Assembly: GCA_903921205.1 (NCBI GenBank)
Contig: CAIXPF010000058.1
Location: 1-41,511 of the forward strand
From: an uncultured Acidimicrobiia bacterium
Lineage (GTDB): Bacteria > Actinomycetota > Acidimicrobiia > Acidimicrobiales > CAIXPF01
DNA length: 41,511 nt
Direction of reading: 5' to 3'
Below are positions 14,636 through 21,887 of the stretch, piece by piece (position 1 is the stretch's first letter; each line of letters starts with the position of its first letter). Below the pieces are notes generated by a model. That model saw only the letters and a program-made list of their open reading frames with translations, searched no databases and was not told where the DNA came from. The position numbers were made by a program, and so were the translations under genes.

Positions 14636-15481
14636 ATGGAACTGAGGAACACGCGCTACGAGATCGACGAGTGGGGGGTGGCCACGGTGTGGCTGCACCG
14701 CCCCGAACGGGCCAACGCGTGGACCGGGCACCTGCACCGCGAGTTCCGCTGGATCTTCAGCCAGCTCGAGGCCGACCCCGGGGTCCGCGTCGCGGTGGTC
14801 ACCGGGACCGGGGCCCACTTCAGCGTCGGAGCCGATTCCGGGGCCCTCGATGTCGGCGTCAAGCGCGGCTACTACGACCCGGGCCTCGGTGAGGGCACCG
14901 CCAACCCCGGCTACGGCGTGCGCGACGACTTCGATCACGACCTGGCCTGGCAGTGGGCCCTGCGCTTCCCGGTCATCGCTGCGGTCAACGGTGGCTGCGC
15001 CGGGGTCGCGTTCTCGCTGGCCTGCTTCTGCGACCTGCGTTTCGGCTACGCCGACGCCAAGATCACCACCGCCGCCCCCAAACTCGGCCTGCCCGCCGAG
15101 TACGGCCTGTCGTGGATCCTGCCCCGCCTCGTCGGGGTGACCGCCGCTGCGGACCTGCTGCTGTCGGGGCGCACCTTCACCGCAGCGACCGCCCCATCGG
15201 GGCTGTTCAACGCGGTCTACCCCAGCCGCGAGGAGCTGCTCGAGGCGGTCGGCGTCTACGCCCGGAACCTCGCGACCAACGTCGGCCCCTCCGCCGTGGC
15301 CCAGACCAAGGAGCAGCTGTACCGCGACCTGCTCTGCTTCGACGTCGGCGAGTCGATCGAGGACTCCAAGCGCCGCATCAACGACGCCATGGCCACCGAC
15401 GAGTACCGCGAGGGCGTGGCAGCGTTCCAGGAGCGCCGCCCGCCGCGGTTCCCGACGCCAGGCGCACCGACACCCGGCTGA
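14636..15481 (+). CDS. Enoyl-CoA hydratase/isomerase family protein
   Basis: A 281-residue crotonase-family enzyme. The first oxyanion-hole loop is GTGAHFSVGADSGALD, and the second is NGGCAGVAFSLACFCDLRF. KLGLPAEYGLSWILPRLVG carries the catalytic-type Glu in the position of the second hydratase glutamate. Substrates are usually enoyl-CoA intermediates of fatty-acid or ring degradation; the specific one cannot be read. ATG 14636 is chosen because an alignable crotonase start (VATVWLHRPERANAW) follows it. It stands alone, between the divergent lipoprotein gene and the convergent hydrolase gene. Confidence 0.87.
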   Translation: MELRNTRYEIDEWGVATVWLHRPERANAWTGHLHREFRWIFSQLEADPGVRVAVVTGTGAHFSVGADSGALDVGVKRGYYDPGLGEGTANPGYGVRDDFDHDLAWQWALRFPVIAAVNGGCAGVAFSLACFCDLRFGYADAKITTAAPKLGLPAEYGLSWILPRLVGVTAAADLLLSGRTFTAATAPSGLFNAVYPSREELLEAVGVYARNLATNVGPSAVAQTKEQLYRDLLCFDVGESIEDSKRRINDAMATDEYREGVAAFQERRPPRFPTPGAPTPG

Positions 15482-15512
15482 GCACGCACGCCGGGCCGAC
15501 GGGCGCGCGTGC
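15482..15512. terminator. Hairpin between convergent hydratase and hydrolase genes
   Basis: GCACGC (15482-15487) and GCGTGC (15507-15512) form a 6-bp stem with a 19-nt GC-rich loop in the 39-bp gap between the two stops. Weak evidence, no T-run. Confidence 0.3.
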
Positions 15513-15520
15513 GGCGCCGG

Positions 15521-16552
15521 TCAGGGCCGGGCCGCGGGGTCGACCCGCTCGACCAGCCAGGTCGCCAGCGCCGCGTTGACCTCGAAGGGCTTCTCCTGGG
15601 CCATCCAGTGGCCGCAGTCGAACACCCGCTCCACCAGGTCCGTGCAGTGCCGGCGCATCGGTTCGGCCAGCGACGACTCGAGGGTCTCGCACGTGTAGTC
15701 GTAGCGGGCGTGCAGGAACAGCACCGGCAGGTCGAGGACGCCGCCGTTGACCGCCTCGGCGGCGTAGGCCTCGTTGTCGTCGTGGTTGACGTACCAGGCG
15801 TTCGGCCCGGCGAACCCGTTGCGCTGCAGGGCCGCGCTGTAGGCCGCCAGCTCGGCGTCGGTGACCACGTCGTGGTCGGCCCGGATGTCGGGGGCCGACG
15901 CCGCCCCACCGAACCAGCCCCCGGCCGCCCGCACCGACGCGGTCACCGACGGCTTGCCCGCACCGGCCGGGTTCCCCTTGCGGAACAGCGCCTTGACGGT
16001 GTTGTAGGGGTTGGCGTCCATCACCGCTGTGGCCTGCTCGAAGTCCTCCACGTAATGGACCTGATAGTCCCACTGGCCGTAGGGGTACTGCTCGGCCGGG
16101 TACAGCCGTCGGTCCACGAGCGACACCGTGTGCGCGAAGCCTCGCTCGAGGGTCCAGTACGGCACGCACAGGTTGGCCACCGCCCAGCACCGATCGGGAT
16201 GGTGGCTGGCGAGGTTCCACACCACCGGGCTGCCCCAGTCGTGGCCCACCCACACCGCCCGCTCGTGGCCGAGCGCGTCGAGCAGCTCGATCATGTCGGC
16301 GACGATGTGCCGTTGGGCGTAGGCGTCGTGAGCGGCATGGACGCCGGAACGGCCGTAACCGCGCATGTCCGGGGCGACGACCCGGAATCCCATCCCGGCG
16401 AACACCGGCATCTGGTGCCGCCAGCTGATGGCCAGCTCGGGCCAGCCGTGCACGAAGACCAGCGGCGGGCCGTCGACCGGACCCGCCGCGAGATACGCCG
16501 TGGTATGGCGCGGGGTGCGGACGGTGTGTTCGGTGATCTCGACGGCGACCAT
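15521..16552 (-). CDS. Alpha/beta hydrolase, epoxide-hydrolase-like
   Basis: A 343-residue alpha/beta hydrolase. HGWPELAISWRHQ is the oxyanion motif of epoxide hydrolases and haloalkane dehalogenases. MRGYGRSG follows, and the nucleophile elbow GHDWGSPV carries the Asp expected of epoxide hydrolases. The catalytic His lies in FDCGHWMAQEKP. ATG 16552 has AGGAG about 6 nt upstream. The open frame runs on to 16741 through a 9-bp repeat, but that part reads as an ARTARTART low-complexity stretch overlapping the upstream gene and is left out. Last of a three-gene minus-strand set with the cyclase-family gene, so it may act on the same degradation pathway. Confidence 0.85.
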   Translation of the reverse strand: MVAVEITEHTVRTPRHTTAYLAAGPVDGPPLVFVHGWPELAISWRHQMPVFAGMGFRVVAPDMRGYGRSGVHAAHDAYAQRHIVADMIELLDALGHERAVWVGHDWGSPVVWNLASHHPDRCWAVANLCVPYWTLERGFAHTVSLVDRRLYPAEQYPYGQWDYQVHYVEDFEQATAVMDANPYNTVKALFRKGNPAGAGKPSVTASVRAAGGWFGGAASAPDIRADHDVVTDAELAAYSAALQRNGFAGPNAWYVNHDDNEAYAAEAVNGGVLDLPVLFLHARYDYTCETLESSLAEPMRRHCTDLVERVFDCGHWMAQEKPFEVNAALATWLVERVDPAARP

Positions 16553-16601
16553 GGTGCGCTCCTGTTCCGTCTGGTCTGCGAGTCCGGCTGTTCCGGGGGC
16601 T

Positions 16602-16655
16602 CGTGCGGTGCGTGCTGTGCGTGCGGTGCGTGCGGTGCGTGCGGTGCGTGCGGTG
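16602..16655. repeat. 9-bp tandem repeat x6 (CGTGCGGTG)
   Basis: Six contiguous 9-bp units, one with a single substitution, fill the space between the small Rossmann protein stop (16683) and the hydrolase start (16552). The period keeps the frame, so slippage would be silent for any read-through translation. Confidence 0.85.
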
Positions 16656-16682
16656 GCCGCTTGCCCGGCCGGCACGGTCCGT

Positions 16683-17192
16683 TCAGCCGGCCCGACCGGT
16701 CCGGATCTGCTGCAGCACCGCCACCACCTCGGCTGCGGCACGGTTGATCATGTCCGACAACCCGGGCGGGAACGTGGTGGTGTCGATCATGGCGTCGGCC
16801 GTCAGCGACCAACGACGGCGATGGTCGATGAGCACGCCCCGCACTGCGCCGCTGGTCGGGTCGACGTCGCAGTCCTCGACCTCGAGCCCGTCGTAGACGG
16901 TGACGTTGAAGTCGGCGATGCTGTGCTGCTTGAGCACCTCCTCGAACACCCGCGGCGACAACGTCGGCGGGTCGACGACCGCCAGGTACGGCCGCAGCAC
17001 GTCGAGCACCCCGTGGGGGGTGAGCGCCGCCACCGCGTCGCCGTCGAGCGCGACCGGGAAGTCGGGGTCGGGCCCCGCTCCCGCCACGTGGCCGACCACC
17101 AGGCTGGGCAGGCTGTAACCGCTGGCGATCTCGGCTGCGGCCAGCGCCCCGGGGCCGCCGCCGACGATGAGGAGCGGGGTGTCGACCACCAT
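16683..17192 (-). CDS. Small Rossmann-fold (FAD/NAD-binding) protein
   Basis: A 169-residue protein beginning with the dinucleotide-binding fingerprint LLIVGGGPGALAAAEIAS. The rest has alternating beta/alpha character and ends at LQQIRTGRAG. Only one GxGxxG site is visible, and it is about half the size of usual flavin monooxygenases or thioredoxin-reductase-like enzymes, so a complete oxidoreductase is unlikely. It begins 5 nt after the stop of the cyclase-family gene, so translation is probably coupled. It may be a flavin or nucleotide-binding accessory protein, or a shortened oxidoreductase. I do not recognise the family. Confidence 0.65.
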   Translation of the reverse strand: MVVDTPLLIVGGGPGALAAAEIASGYSLPSLVVGHVAGAGPDPDFPVALDGDAVAALTPHGVLDVLRPYLAVVDPPTLSPRVFEEVLKQHSIADFNVTVYDGLEVEDCDVDPTSGAVRGVLIDHRRRWSLTADAMIDTTTFPPGLSDMINRAAAEVVAVLQQIRTGRAG

Positions 17193-17197
17193 GACGG

Positions 17198-18154
17198 TCA
17201 GAACACCGCGATGGGGTTGGTGGGGCTGCCGGTCACGCCCTGGAAGCGGATGGGGGCCAGGGCGAACTGGAACTCCCAGCGGCCGAGCTTGGCGCAGGTG
17301 TCGGCGAGGTCCTCGAGCTGGCAGTTGTCGATCAGCCACAGGCCCATCGCCACGATGCCGACCATGTGGATCGGCATGTGCACGGTCCGGTAGCCGGCCG
17401 GGCTGCAGTCCTGGGCGACGTCGGAACCGATCATGGCGATACCGCGCTCGTGCAGCCACGGCAGGCAAGCCGCCTGGAAGCCCGAGCGGGGCTTGTTCGG
17501 GTTGTAGTCGCGCTTCTGCTCGCGGCGGGCGCGGCCCTCGCCGGTGCGCATCAGCAGCACGTCGCCCGGTTCGAGCCGGACGCCGGCGGCTTCCTCGGCG
17601 GCCTCGAGGTCCTCGGGGTACACCTGGTCGTCGGCCTCGAGCACGTCGACGCCGCGCAGGCGGGCGATGTCGAGCAGCACGCCCCGGGTGATGACCCCGT
17701 CGGACACCGCCAGCACGTCGTGCTTGAGCGCACCCTGACGGTCCGAGACCAGCGACGCCGGGGCACCGTTGTACATCTTGCCGTCCCAGAACAGGTGGGC
17801 CAGCGAGTCGAGGTGGGTGACGTCGTAGCCGTGGAAGACCATGCCGATGAACTCCTGCGCACCACCGGCACGCCCCTGGCCCATCAGGCCACGGCGACCC
17901 TCGTCGTCGAGGCCGAGCCCGGTCGAGAGCATGTAGCGCTGCGACTCGACCGTGGCGCCGGGCTGTTGGCCGGTGCGGATGTCCCAACTGCAGGACACCG
18001 AGATGCCCTCCTGCACCAGCTTGGCCGCGGACACCCGCTTGGCCGGGGTGAGGTGGTTGAGGGTGCCGAGACGGTCGTCGTCCCCCCAGCGACCCCAGTT
18101 CGACAGATCGTCGAACCAGGACAGCACCTGCTCTTCTGACGGCGGCGTCGGCAT
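17198..18154 (-). CDS. Cyclase-family (kynurenine-formamidase-like) metal hydrolase
   Basis: A 318-residue protein of the cyclase family, whose members hydrolyse amide or ester bonds, including formylkynurenine, or close rings. The metal-binding signature HGYDVTHLDSLAHLFW matches the family's H-x-G-T-H-x-D-x-P-x-H pattern. LRLEPGDVLLMRTGEG and the later GSDVAQD are also typical. ATG 18154 has AGGGGGA about 5 nt upstream, and a TAGCGT -10 lies about 64 nt upstream. First gene of the minus-strand set with the Rossmann protein and the epoxide-hydrolase-like enzyme. Substrate unknown; similar proteins often accompany steroid or aromatic degradation. Confidence 0.85.
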   Translation of the reverse strand: MPTPPSEEQVLSWFDDLSNWGRWGDDDRLGTLNHLTPAKRVSAAKLVQEGISVSCSWDIRTGQQPGATVESQRYMLSTGLGLDDEGRRGLMGQGRAGGAQEFIGMVFHGYDVTHLDSLAHLFWDGKMYNGAPASLVSDRQGALKHDVLAVSDGVITRGVLLDIARLRGVDVLEADDQVYPEDLEAAEEAAGVRLEPGDVLLMRTGEGRARREQKRDYNPNKPRSGFQAACLPWLHERGIAMIGSDVAQDCSPAGYRTVHMPIHMVGIVAMGLWLIDNCQLEDLADTCAKLGRWEFQFALAPIRFQGVTGSPTNPIAVF

Positions 18155-18217
18155 CGTGTTCCCCCTACGGTCGTTCCCCGGCCTCGAACCCGGCAGCTGC
18201 GGGCTGCGGGCAGCGAC

Positions 18218-18223
18218 ACGCTA
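18218..18223 (-). promoter_or_regulatory. -10 element TAGCGT for the cyclase operon
   Basis: TAGCGT on the minus strand would give a leader of about 55-60 nt ending in the AGGGGGA ribosome site. Confidence 0.4.
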
Positions 18224-18267
18224 GGCCCTACGAGGGCGCTCGGCCATCGCAACGACGGGGCGGCCAC

Positions 18268-18273
18268 TACCGT
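18268..18273 (+). promoter_or_regulatory. -10 element TACCGT before the GMC oxidase gene
   Basis: TACCGT ends 8 nt before ATG 18282 with no ribosome site between, consistent with a leaderless or nearly leaderless transcript. Confidence 0.5.
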
Positions 18274-18281
18274 GTTGCGCG

Positions 18282-19985
18282 ATGACCGTCGCAGCCCGGC
18301 CCGGCTCCTCGTTCGACACCGACGTCGCCGTCGTCGGCAGCGGCTTCGGCGGCTCGACCACGGCGATGCGCCTGACCGAGAAGGGCTACCGCGTCACCGT
18401 GTTCGAGGCCGGCCGCCGGTTCCGCTCCGAGGACTACCCGACGACCAACTGGCAGCTGCGCCGGTTCCTGTACGCCCCCCGGATCGGGCTGCGGGGCATC
18501 CAGCGCATGACCCTGCTCCGTAACGTGCTGGTGCTGTCGGGCGCGGGCGTGGGCGGCGGCTCGCTGGTCTACGCCAACACCCTGTACGAGCCGTTGGCCG
18601 GGTTCTGGCAGGACCCCCAGTGGGCTGCCATCACCGACTGGGCGGACGAGCTGGCCCCTCATTACGACCAGGCCCGCCGCATGCTGGGCGCGGCGCGCGC
18701 CCCGGACGACACCGCCTCCGACGACGTGATGCGGGCCGTGGCCGACCGGATGGGCGTTCGCGACACCTACCGGGCCACCGATGTCGCGGTGTTCCTCGGC
18801 CGGCCGGGACAGGAGGTCGCCGACCCGTACTTCGGTGGCCTGGGGCCGAGCCGCACGGGGTGCCTGCAATGCGGGGCGTGCATGGTGGGCTGCCGGCACA
18901 ACGCCAAGAACTCCCTCGACCGCAACTACCTGCACCTGGCCGAGTCCCACGGCGCTCGGGTCGAACCCGAGCGCGAGGTGGTCGACCTCGTCCCGCTGCC
19001 CGGTGGCGGCTACGAGGTGGTCACCGAACGCAGCGGCGCGTGGCTACGCAAGCAGCGGCGCTCGATCACGGCCGAGCAGGTGGTGGTCAGCGCCGGGGTG
19101 TTGGGCACGATGCGGCTGCTGGCGTCGCTGAAGGAACGCGGCCGCCTGCCCGGTCTGAGCGACCGGCTGGGGGTGCGGGTGCGGACCAACTCCGAGGCCA
19201 TCCTCGGGGCCCAGACCAACGGTCCGGTGCGCACCGACTACTCACGGGGCCTGGCGATCACCTCGTCGATCCATCCCGACGAGCGGACCCACATCGAGCC
19301 GGTGCGTTACCCGCGCCGGTCCAACGCCATCGGGCTGTTGTCGACGGTCCTCGTCGACGGCGGCGGACGGCTGCCGCGCCCGGTGCGCTTCGTCGCACAG
19401 GTGGCGCGTCATCCGGTGGCCTTCGCGCGCAGCCTCTCGGTCCGCCGCTGGTCGGAACGGACACTGATCCTGCTGGTGATGCAGAGCCACGACAACAGCC
19501 TGACCCTGCGCTGGCGGGCCCGACGCAACGGCCGGGTGCGGCTCACCAGCGAACAGGGCGAGGGTGCCCCGAACCCGTCGTACCTACCGGTGGCCAACGA
19601 GGCCGCTCGCCTGGCGGCTGACATCATGGGCGGGGTCCCGGCGAGCTCGATCAACGAGGTGCTGCTCGACGTACCGGCCACCGCGCACATCCTCGGCGGG
19701 GCGTGCATCGGCGACTCGCCCCAGACCGGCGTCGTGGACCCGTACCAACGGGTCTTCGGCTGCCCCGGTCTGCACGTGGCCGATGCGTCGACCATCAGCG
19801 CCAACCTCGGGGTGAACCCGTCGCTGACCATCACCGCGCAGACCGAACGGGCCATGTCGCTGTGGCCGCAACGGGGCGAGCCCGACCAGCGACCGCCGTT
19901 GGGGGCGCCCTATCGCCGGGTGGCGCCGATCCGCCCGGCCGACCCGATCGTGCCCGGCGACGCCCCCGCCGCGCTGCACTGGTAG
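18282..19985 (+). CDS. GMC-family oxidoreductase, cholesterol-oxidase-like (ChoD type)
   Basis: A 567-residue flavoenzyme. The N-terminal FAD fingerprint is VAVVGSGFGGSTTAMRL, followed by the GMC segment LSGAGVGGGSLVYANTLYEP. Residues near 190-215 form the cysteine-rich stretch GCLQCGACMVGC-RHNAKNSLD, characteristic of the ChoD branch. The C-terminus has AHILGGACIGDSPQTGVVD and the flavin-closing motif LHVADASTISANLGVNPSLT. Members oxidise secondary alcohols, in the best-known case 3-beta-hydroxysterols. The domain has its normal length and no visible lesion. With the P450 and CoA-transferase genes downstream it suggests sterol or terpenoid use, which is inference. Confidence 0.88.
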   Translation: MTVAARPGSSFDTDVAVVGSGFGGSTTAMRLTEKGYRVTVFEAGRRFRSEDYPTTNWQLRRFLYAPRIGLRGIQRMTLLRNVLVLSGAGVGGGSLVYANTLYEPLAGFWQDPQWAAITDWADELAPHYDQARRMLGAARAPDDTASDDVMRAVADRMGVRDTYRATDVAVFLGRPGQEVADPYFGGLGPSRTGCLQCGACMVGCRHNAKNSLDRNYLHLAESHGARVEPEREVVDLVPLPGGGYEVVTERSGAWLRKQRRSITAEQVVVSAGVLGTMRLLASLKERGRLPGLSDRLGVRVRTNSEAILGAQTNGPVRTDYSRGLAITSSIHPDERTHIEPVRYPRRSNAIGLLSTVLVDGGGRLPRPVRFVAQVARHPVAFARSLSVRRWSERTLILLVMQSHDNSLTLRWRARRNGRVRLTSEQGEGAPNPSYLPVANEAARLAADIMGGVPASSINEVLLDVPATAHILGGACIGDSPQTGVVDPYQRVFGCPGLHVADASTISANLGVNPSLTITAQTERAMSLWPQRGEPDQRPPLGAPYRRVAPIRPADPIVPGDAPAALHW

Positions 19986-20024
19986 GCCCGACTGCCGATC
20001 ATCCGGTAACCGGGCCCGTTGCAG

Positions 20025-20121
20025 CGAATCGACGGCGAATCGGCCCGACGGCGAATCGGCCCGACGGCGAATCGGCCCGACGGCGAATCGGCCCGACGGC
20101 GAATCGACGGCGAATCGGGCC
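20025..20121. repeat. GAATCG array with 11- and 16-bp spacing between convergent genes
   Basis: CGAATCG occurs seven times. Four perfect 16-bp units (CGAATCGGCCCGACGG; 20036, 20052, 20068, 20084) are flanked on each side by a shortened 11-bp unit (20025 and 20100), and a final core follows at 20111. It lies between the GMC oxidase stop and the LLM stop. A related GAATCG array lies at 30747. Confidence 0.85.
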
Positions 20122-20140
20122 GGCGACCCGGCGGGCCGGA

Positions 20141-21046
20141 TCAGCTCTGCAGCGGGAGGACCGTGTCGGCCAGCCAGGCCAGCTCGGCGTCCCAGCCCTG
20201 CTCGAGCCGGACCGGGCGCAGCACGAACTTCGACAGGCCGGCGTCCCGGTGGCGTTCGAGCAGCTCGACCAGCTCGCCGGCGCCGACGGGCAGGATGTCG
20301 CGTACGGGCGGGTCACCGGCGAGCGGGGCGGCACCGGGACGGCGCAGCACGGCAGCCACGGCCCGCTCGTCGAGCGGCTCACGGGAGTACGGGATCGAGA
20401 TCCCGAAGTGCTCCGGGTCCATCACCCGACCGGCGGCCGCGGCCGCCTCCTCGATGACCAGGCGACCGGCCTCGGCCTGTTCGGGCGTGGCCCGTGCCGT
20501 CAACCACCCGTCGGCGAGCCGGCCCACCCGCCGCAACGCCTTGGGCCCGATCCCGCCGAGCCAGATCTCCAGCGGGTCCTGGAGCGGGGTGGGGTCGATG
20601 GCGATCCCGCTGATGGCGAAGCGTGCGGAATGGTGCTCGACGCGCTCGCCGGCCCACCAGCGTCGGCACAACCCGATGACCTCGTCGATGCGCCCGCCGC
20701 GATCCTCGCCGACGGTGGCGAGGGCCTCGCGCTCGGCCGGGCTTTCCTGGCCGGGCACGAAGGACAGCAACAGCCGGCCGCCGGAGAGCCGGTCGAGCTG
20801 GGCGAGCTCCTTGGCCAGCATCAACGGGTTCCGGCCGGGTACCACCACGTTGGCCCCCAGCTTGAGACGTTCGGTGCGACCCGCTGCCAGGGCCAGCCCG
20901 ACCAGGGGGTCGACCACGTTGCCCAGCGGCACGTCCGACAGCCACACCGTGTCGAACCCGTGCTGTTCGAGCCCGTCGACGAACCGGCAGTAGGCGCTGC
21001 GGTCGACCATCGAGGCGCCCGGCGCCAGGGCGATCCGGACCTTCAT
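20141..21046 (-). CDS. LLM-class (F420-type) oxidoreductase
   Basis: A 301-residue luciferase-like TIM-barrel enzyme. These use reduced or oxidised F420, or less often FMN. KVRIALAPGAS opens strand 1. GFDTVWLSDVPLGN, RLKLGANVVVPGRNPLMLAKELAQLDRLSGGRLLLSFVPG and IWLGGIGPKALRRVGRLADGW are standard for the family. The start ATG 21046 is chosen over the upstream in-frame position (21115) because the barrel begins there. An 11-codon leader ORF (21043-21078) ends on this ATG in an ATGA overlap. The substrate is not known. Confidence 0.83.
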   Translation of the reverse strand: MKVRIALAPGASMVDRSAYCRFVDGLEQHGFDTVWLSDVPLGNVVDPLVGLALAAGRTERLKLGANVVVPGRNPLMLAKELAQLDRLSGGRLLLSFVPGQESPAEREALATVGEDRGGRIDEVIGLCRRWWAGERVEHHSARFAISGIAIDPTPLQDPLEIWLGGIGPKALRRVGRLADGWLTARATPEQAEAGRLVIEEAAAAAGRVMDPEHFGISIPYSREPLDERAVAAVLRRPGAAPLAGDPPVRDILPVGAGELVELLERHRDAGLSKFVLRPVRLEQGWDAELAWLADTVLPLQS

Positions 21047-21078
21047 GCTGCACCCACGCAGGCTCCACCCATGTTCAT
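21043..21078 (-). CDS. Leader mini-ORF (11 codons) coupled to the LLM gene
   Basis: ATG 21078 starts an 11-residue peptide, MNMGGACVGAA, whose TGA overlaps the LLM start codon as ATGA. GGGGGAGG (21087-21094) sits 8 nt upstream of it, a far better ribosome site than the LLM ATG has. Ribosomes may load here and re-initiate on the LLM gene. A chance ORF cannot be excluded. Confidence 0.4.
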   Translation of the reverse strand: MNMGGACVGAA

Positions 21079-21110
21079 GCCCGCATCCTCCCCCACACCG
21101 GCAGGTCACC

Positions 21111-21125
21111 GGCAATCCCCTTGCC
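21111..21125. promoter_or_regulatory. Dyad GGCAA-N5-TTGCC overlapping a -35 element
   Basis: Perfect 5-bp arms with a 5-nt centre overlap the TTGCCG -35 hexamer of the plus-strand promoter at 21121, so a bound protein would block it. It also lies upstream of the divergent LLM gene. Confidence 0.4.
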
Positions 21126-21149
21126 GTCGGCCCTCGACCCCTCTATATT
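21121..21149 (+). promoter_or_regulatory. Sigma-70-type promoter TTGCCG-N17-TATATT
   Basis: TTGCCG (21121-21126) and TATATT (21144-21149) are separated by exactly 17 nt inside an unusually AT-rich patch. This is the best housekeeping-type promoter in the window. It would make a 5' leader of about 100 nt for the gene at 21256. A second dyad, AAAGC-GATCG-GCTTT (21157-21171), begins at about the start of transcription. Confidence 0.65.
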
Positions 21150-21204
21150 TCCGACCAAAGCGATCGGCTTTATCGAGATTACTCCCGGGACGTGGCCACC
21201 GAGC

Positions 21205-21231
21205 CCGGCCCGCCGGCGGCGAGCGGGCCGG
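21205..21231 (+). promoter_or_regulatory. Stable 9-bp stem-loop in the 5' leader
   Basis: CCGGCCCGC (21205-21213) pairs perfectly with GCGGGCCGG (21223-21231) around a 9-nt loop, 24 nt before ATG 21256. It could influence translation or act as an attenuator. No known riboswitch class is recognised. Confidence 0.5.
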
Positions 21232-21255
21232 ACCCCCACCCCGAGCAGGACGACG

Positions 21256-21777
21256 ATGCCACCCACCACACCCGGCACCCCCACCGAGCGCCTCTGGCCC
21301 GCCGAACGCGGCCTCCCCGTTGCCGGCTATCTGCCGCAGCTCGCCCTGGCCGACCTGCTGCTCGGCGGCGCACTCGGCCTGGTGCTGGCGGCGGCGCTGT
21401 GGTGGACCGGCCACCCCGTCATCGGCGCCGCCCTGGTCCTGCTCACCGTGGCCGCTGTGTCGGTGGGCTCCTACCAGACCGTCGAGGAGACCTGGGTCGG
21501 CGACGACTGGCTGTCCAACCGCTTCCTGGGCCGCCCGGTCGTGCTCGACGCAGACGACGTGGTCCGCATCGACCTGCCCTGCTCCTCGGTCGGCCTGGAC
21601 TACCTGGTGTTCCGCGGTGCCGGCCGGACCGCCCGCGTCGACCTCGGTGAACTGTTCCGACGCGACGCCCTGGGCCGAGCGGTGCTCGCGTTGTCCGAGC
21701 GCGCGGTGCGGGCCGGTGCCGAGATCACCCCGGGGGCCAGCGACGTCCTGGCCTCGCTGCGCCGGCACCTCGACTGA
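21256..21777 (+). CDS. Two-helix membrane protein with C-terminal soluble domain
   Basis: A 173-residue protein of no recognised family. Two closely spaced membrane helices (LALADLLLGGALGLVLAAALWW and VIGAALVLLTVAAVSVGS) are followed by about 100 residues that look like a small beta-rich domain and a C-terminal helix. The pattern resembles two-helix proteins with bacterial PH-like domains. ATG 21256 is preceded by AGGA. The same frame is open to 21121, but that covers the promoter and hairpin. It has its own promoter and leader, and precedes the DUF4395 gene by 110 bp. Confidence 0.7.
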   Translation: MPPTTPGTPTERLWPAERGLPVAGYLPQLALADLLLGGALGLVLAAALWWTGHPVIGAALVLLTVAAVSVGSYQTVEETWVGDDWLSNRFLGRPVVLDADDVVRIDLPCSSVGLDYLVFRGAGRTARVDLGELFRRDALGRAVLALSERAVRAGAEITPGASDVLASLRRHLD

Positions 21778-21784
21778 CCGGACC

Positions 21785-21857
21785 CCGGCCCGACACCCAC
21801 CGGCCCGACCACACCGGCCCGACACCCACCGGCCCGACCACACCGGCCCGACCACAC
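21785..21857. repeat. 29-bp tandem repeat (2.5 copies) between small membrane protein genes
   Basis: Full 29-bp units start at 21785 and 21814, and a partial one at 21843. The core CCGGCCCGAC recurs five times at 14-15 bp intervals. The array fills most of the gap between the two genes. Confidence 0.8.
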
Positions 21858-21887
21858 CGATTTCCCCAGACGAACAGGACTGCAGCC

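Noticed and set aside
16553-16741. Extended N-terminus for the epoxide-hydrolase-like protein
   Set aside because: It would encode an ARTARTART repeat and overlap the Rossmann protein gene. ATG 16552 has AGGAG at the right distance.
20025-20121. CRISPR array
   Set aside because: Units are 11 and 16 bp with no unique spacers and no cas genes nearby; it is a direct tandem array.
21156-21255. Known riboswitch in the leader of the two-helix membrane protein gene
   Set aside because: A stable hairpin is present, but I could not match conserved cores of TPP, cobalamin, SAM, glycine or other common classes.
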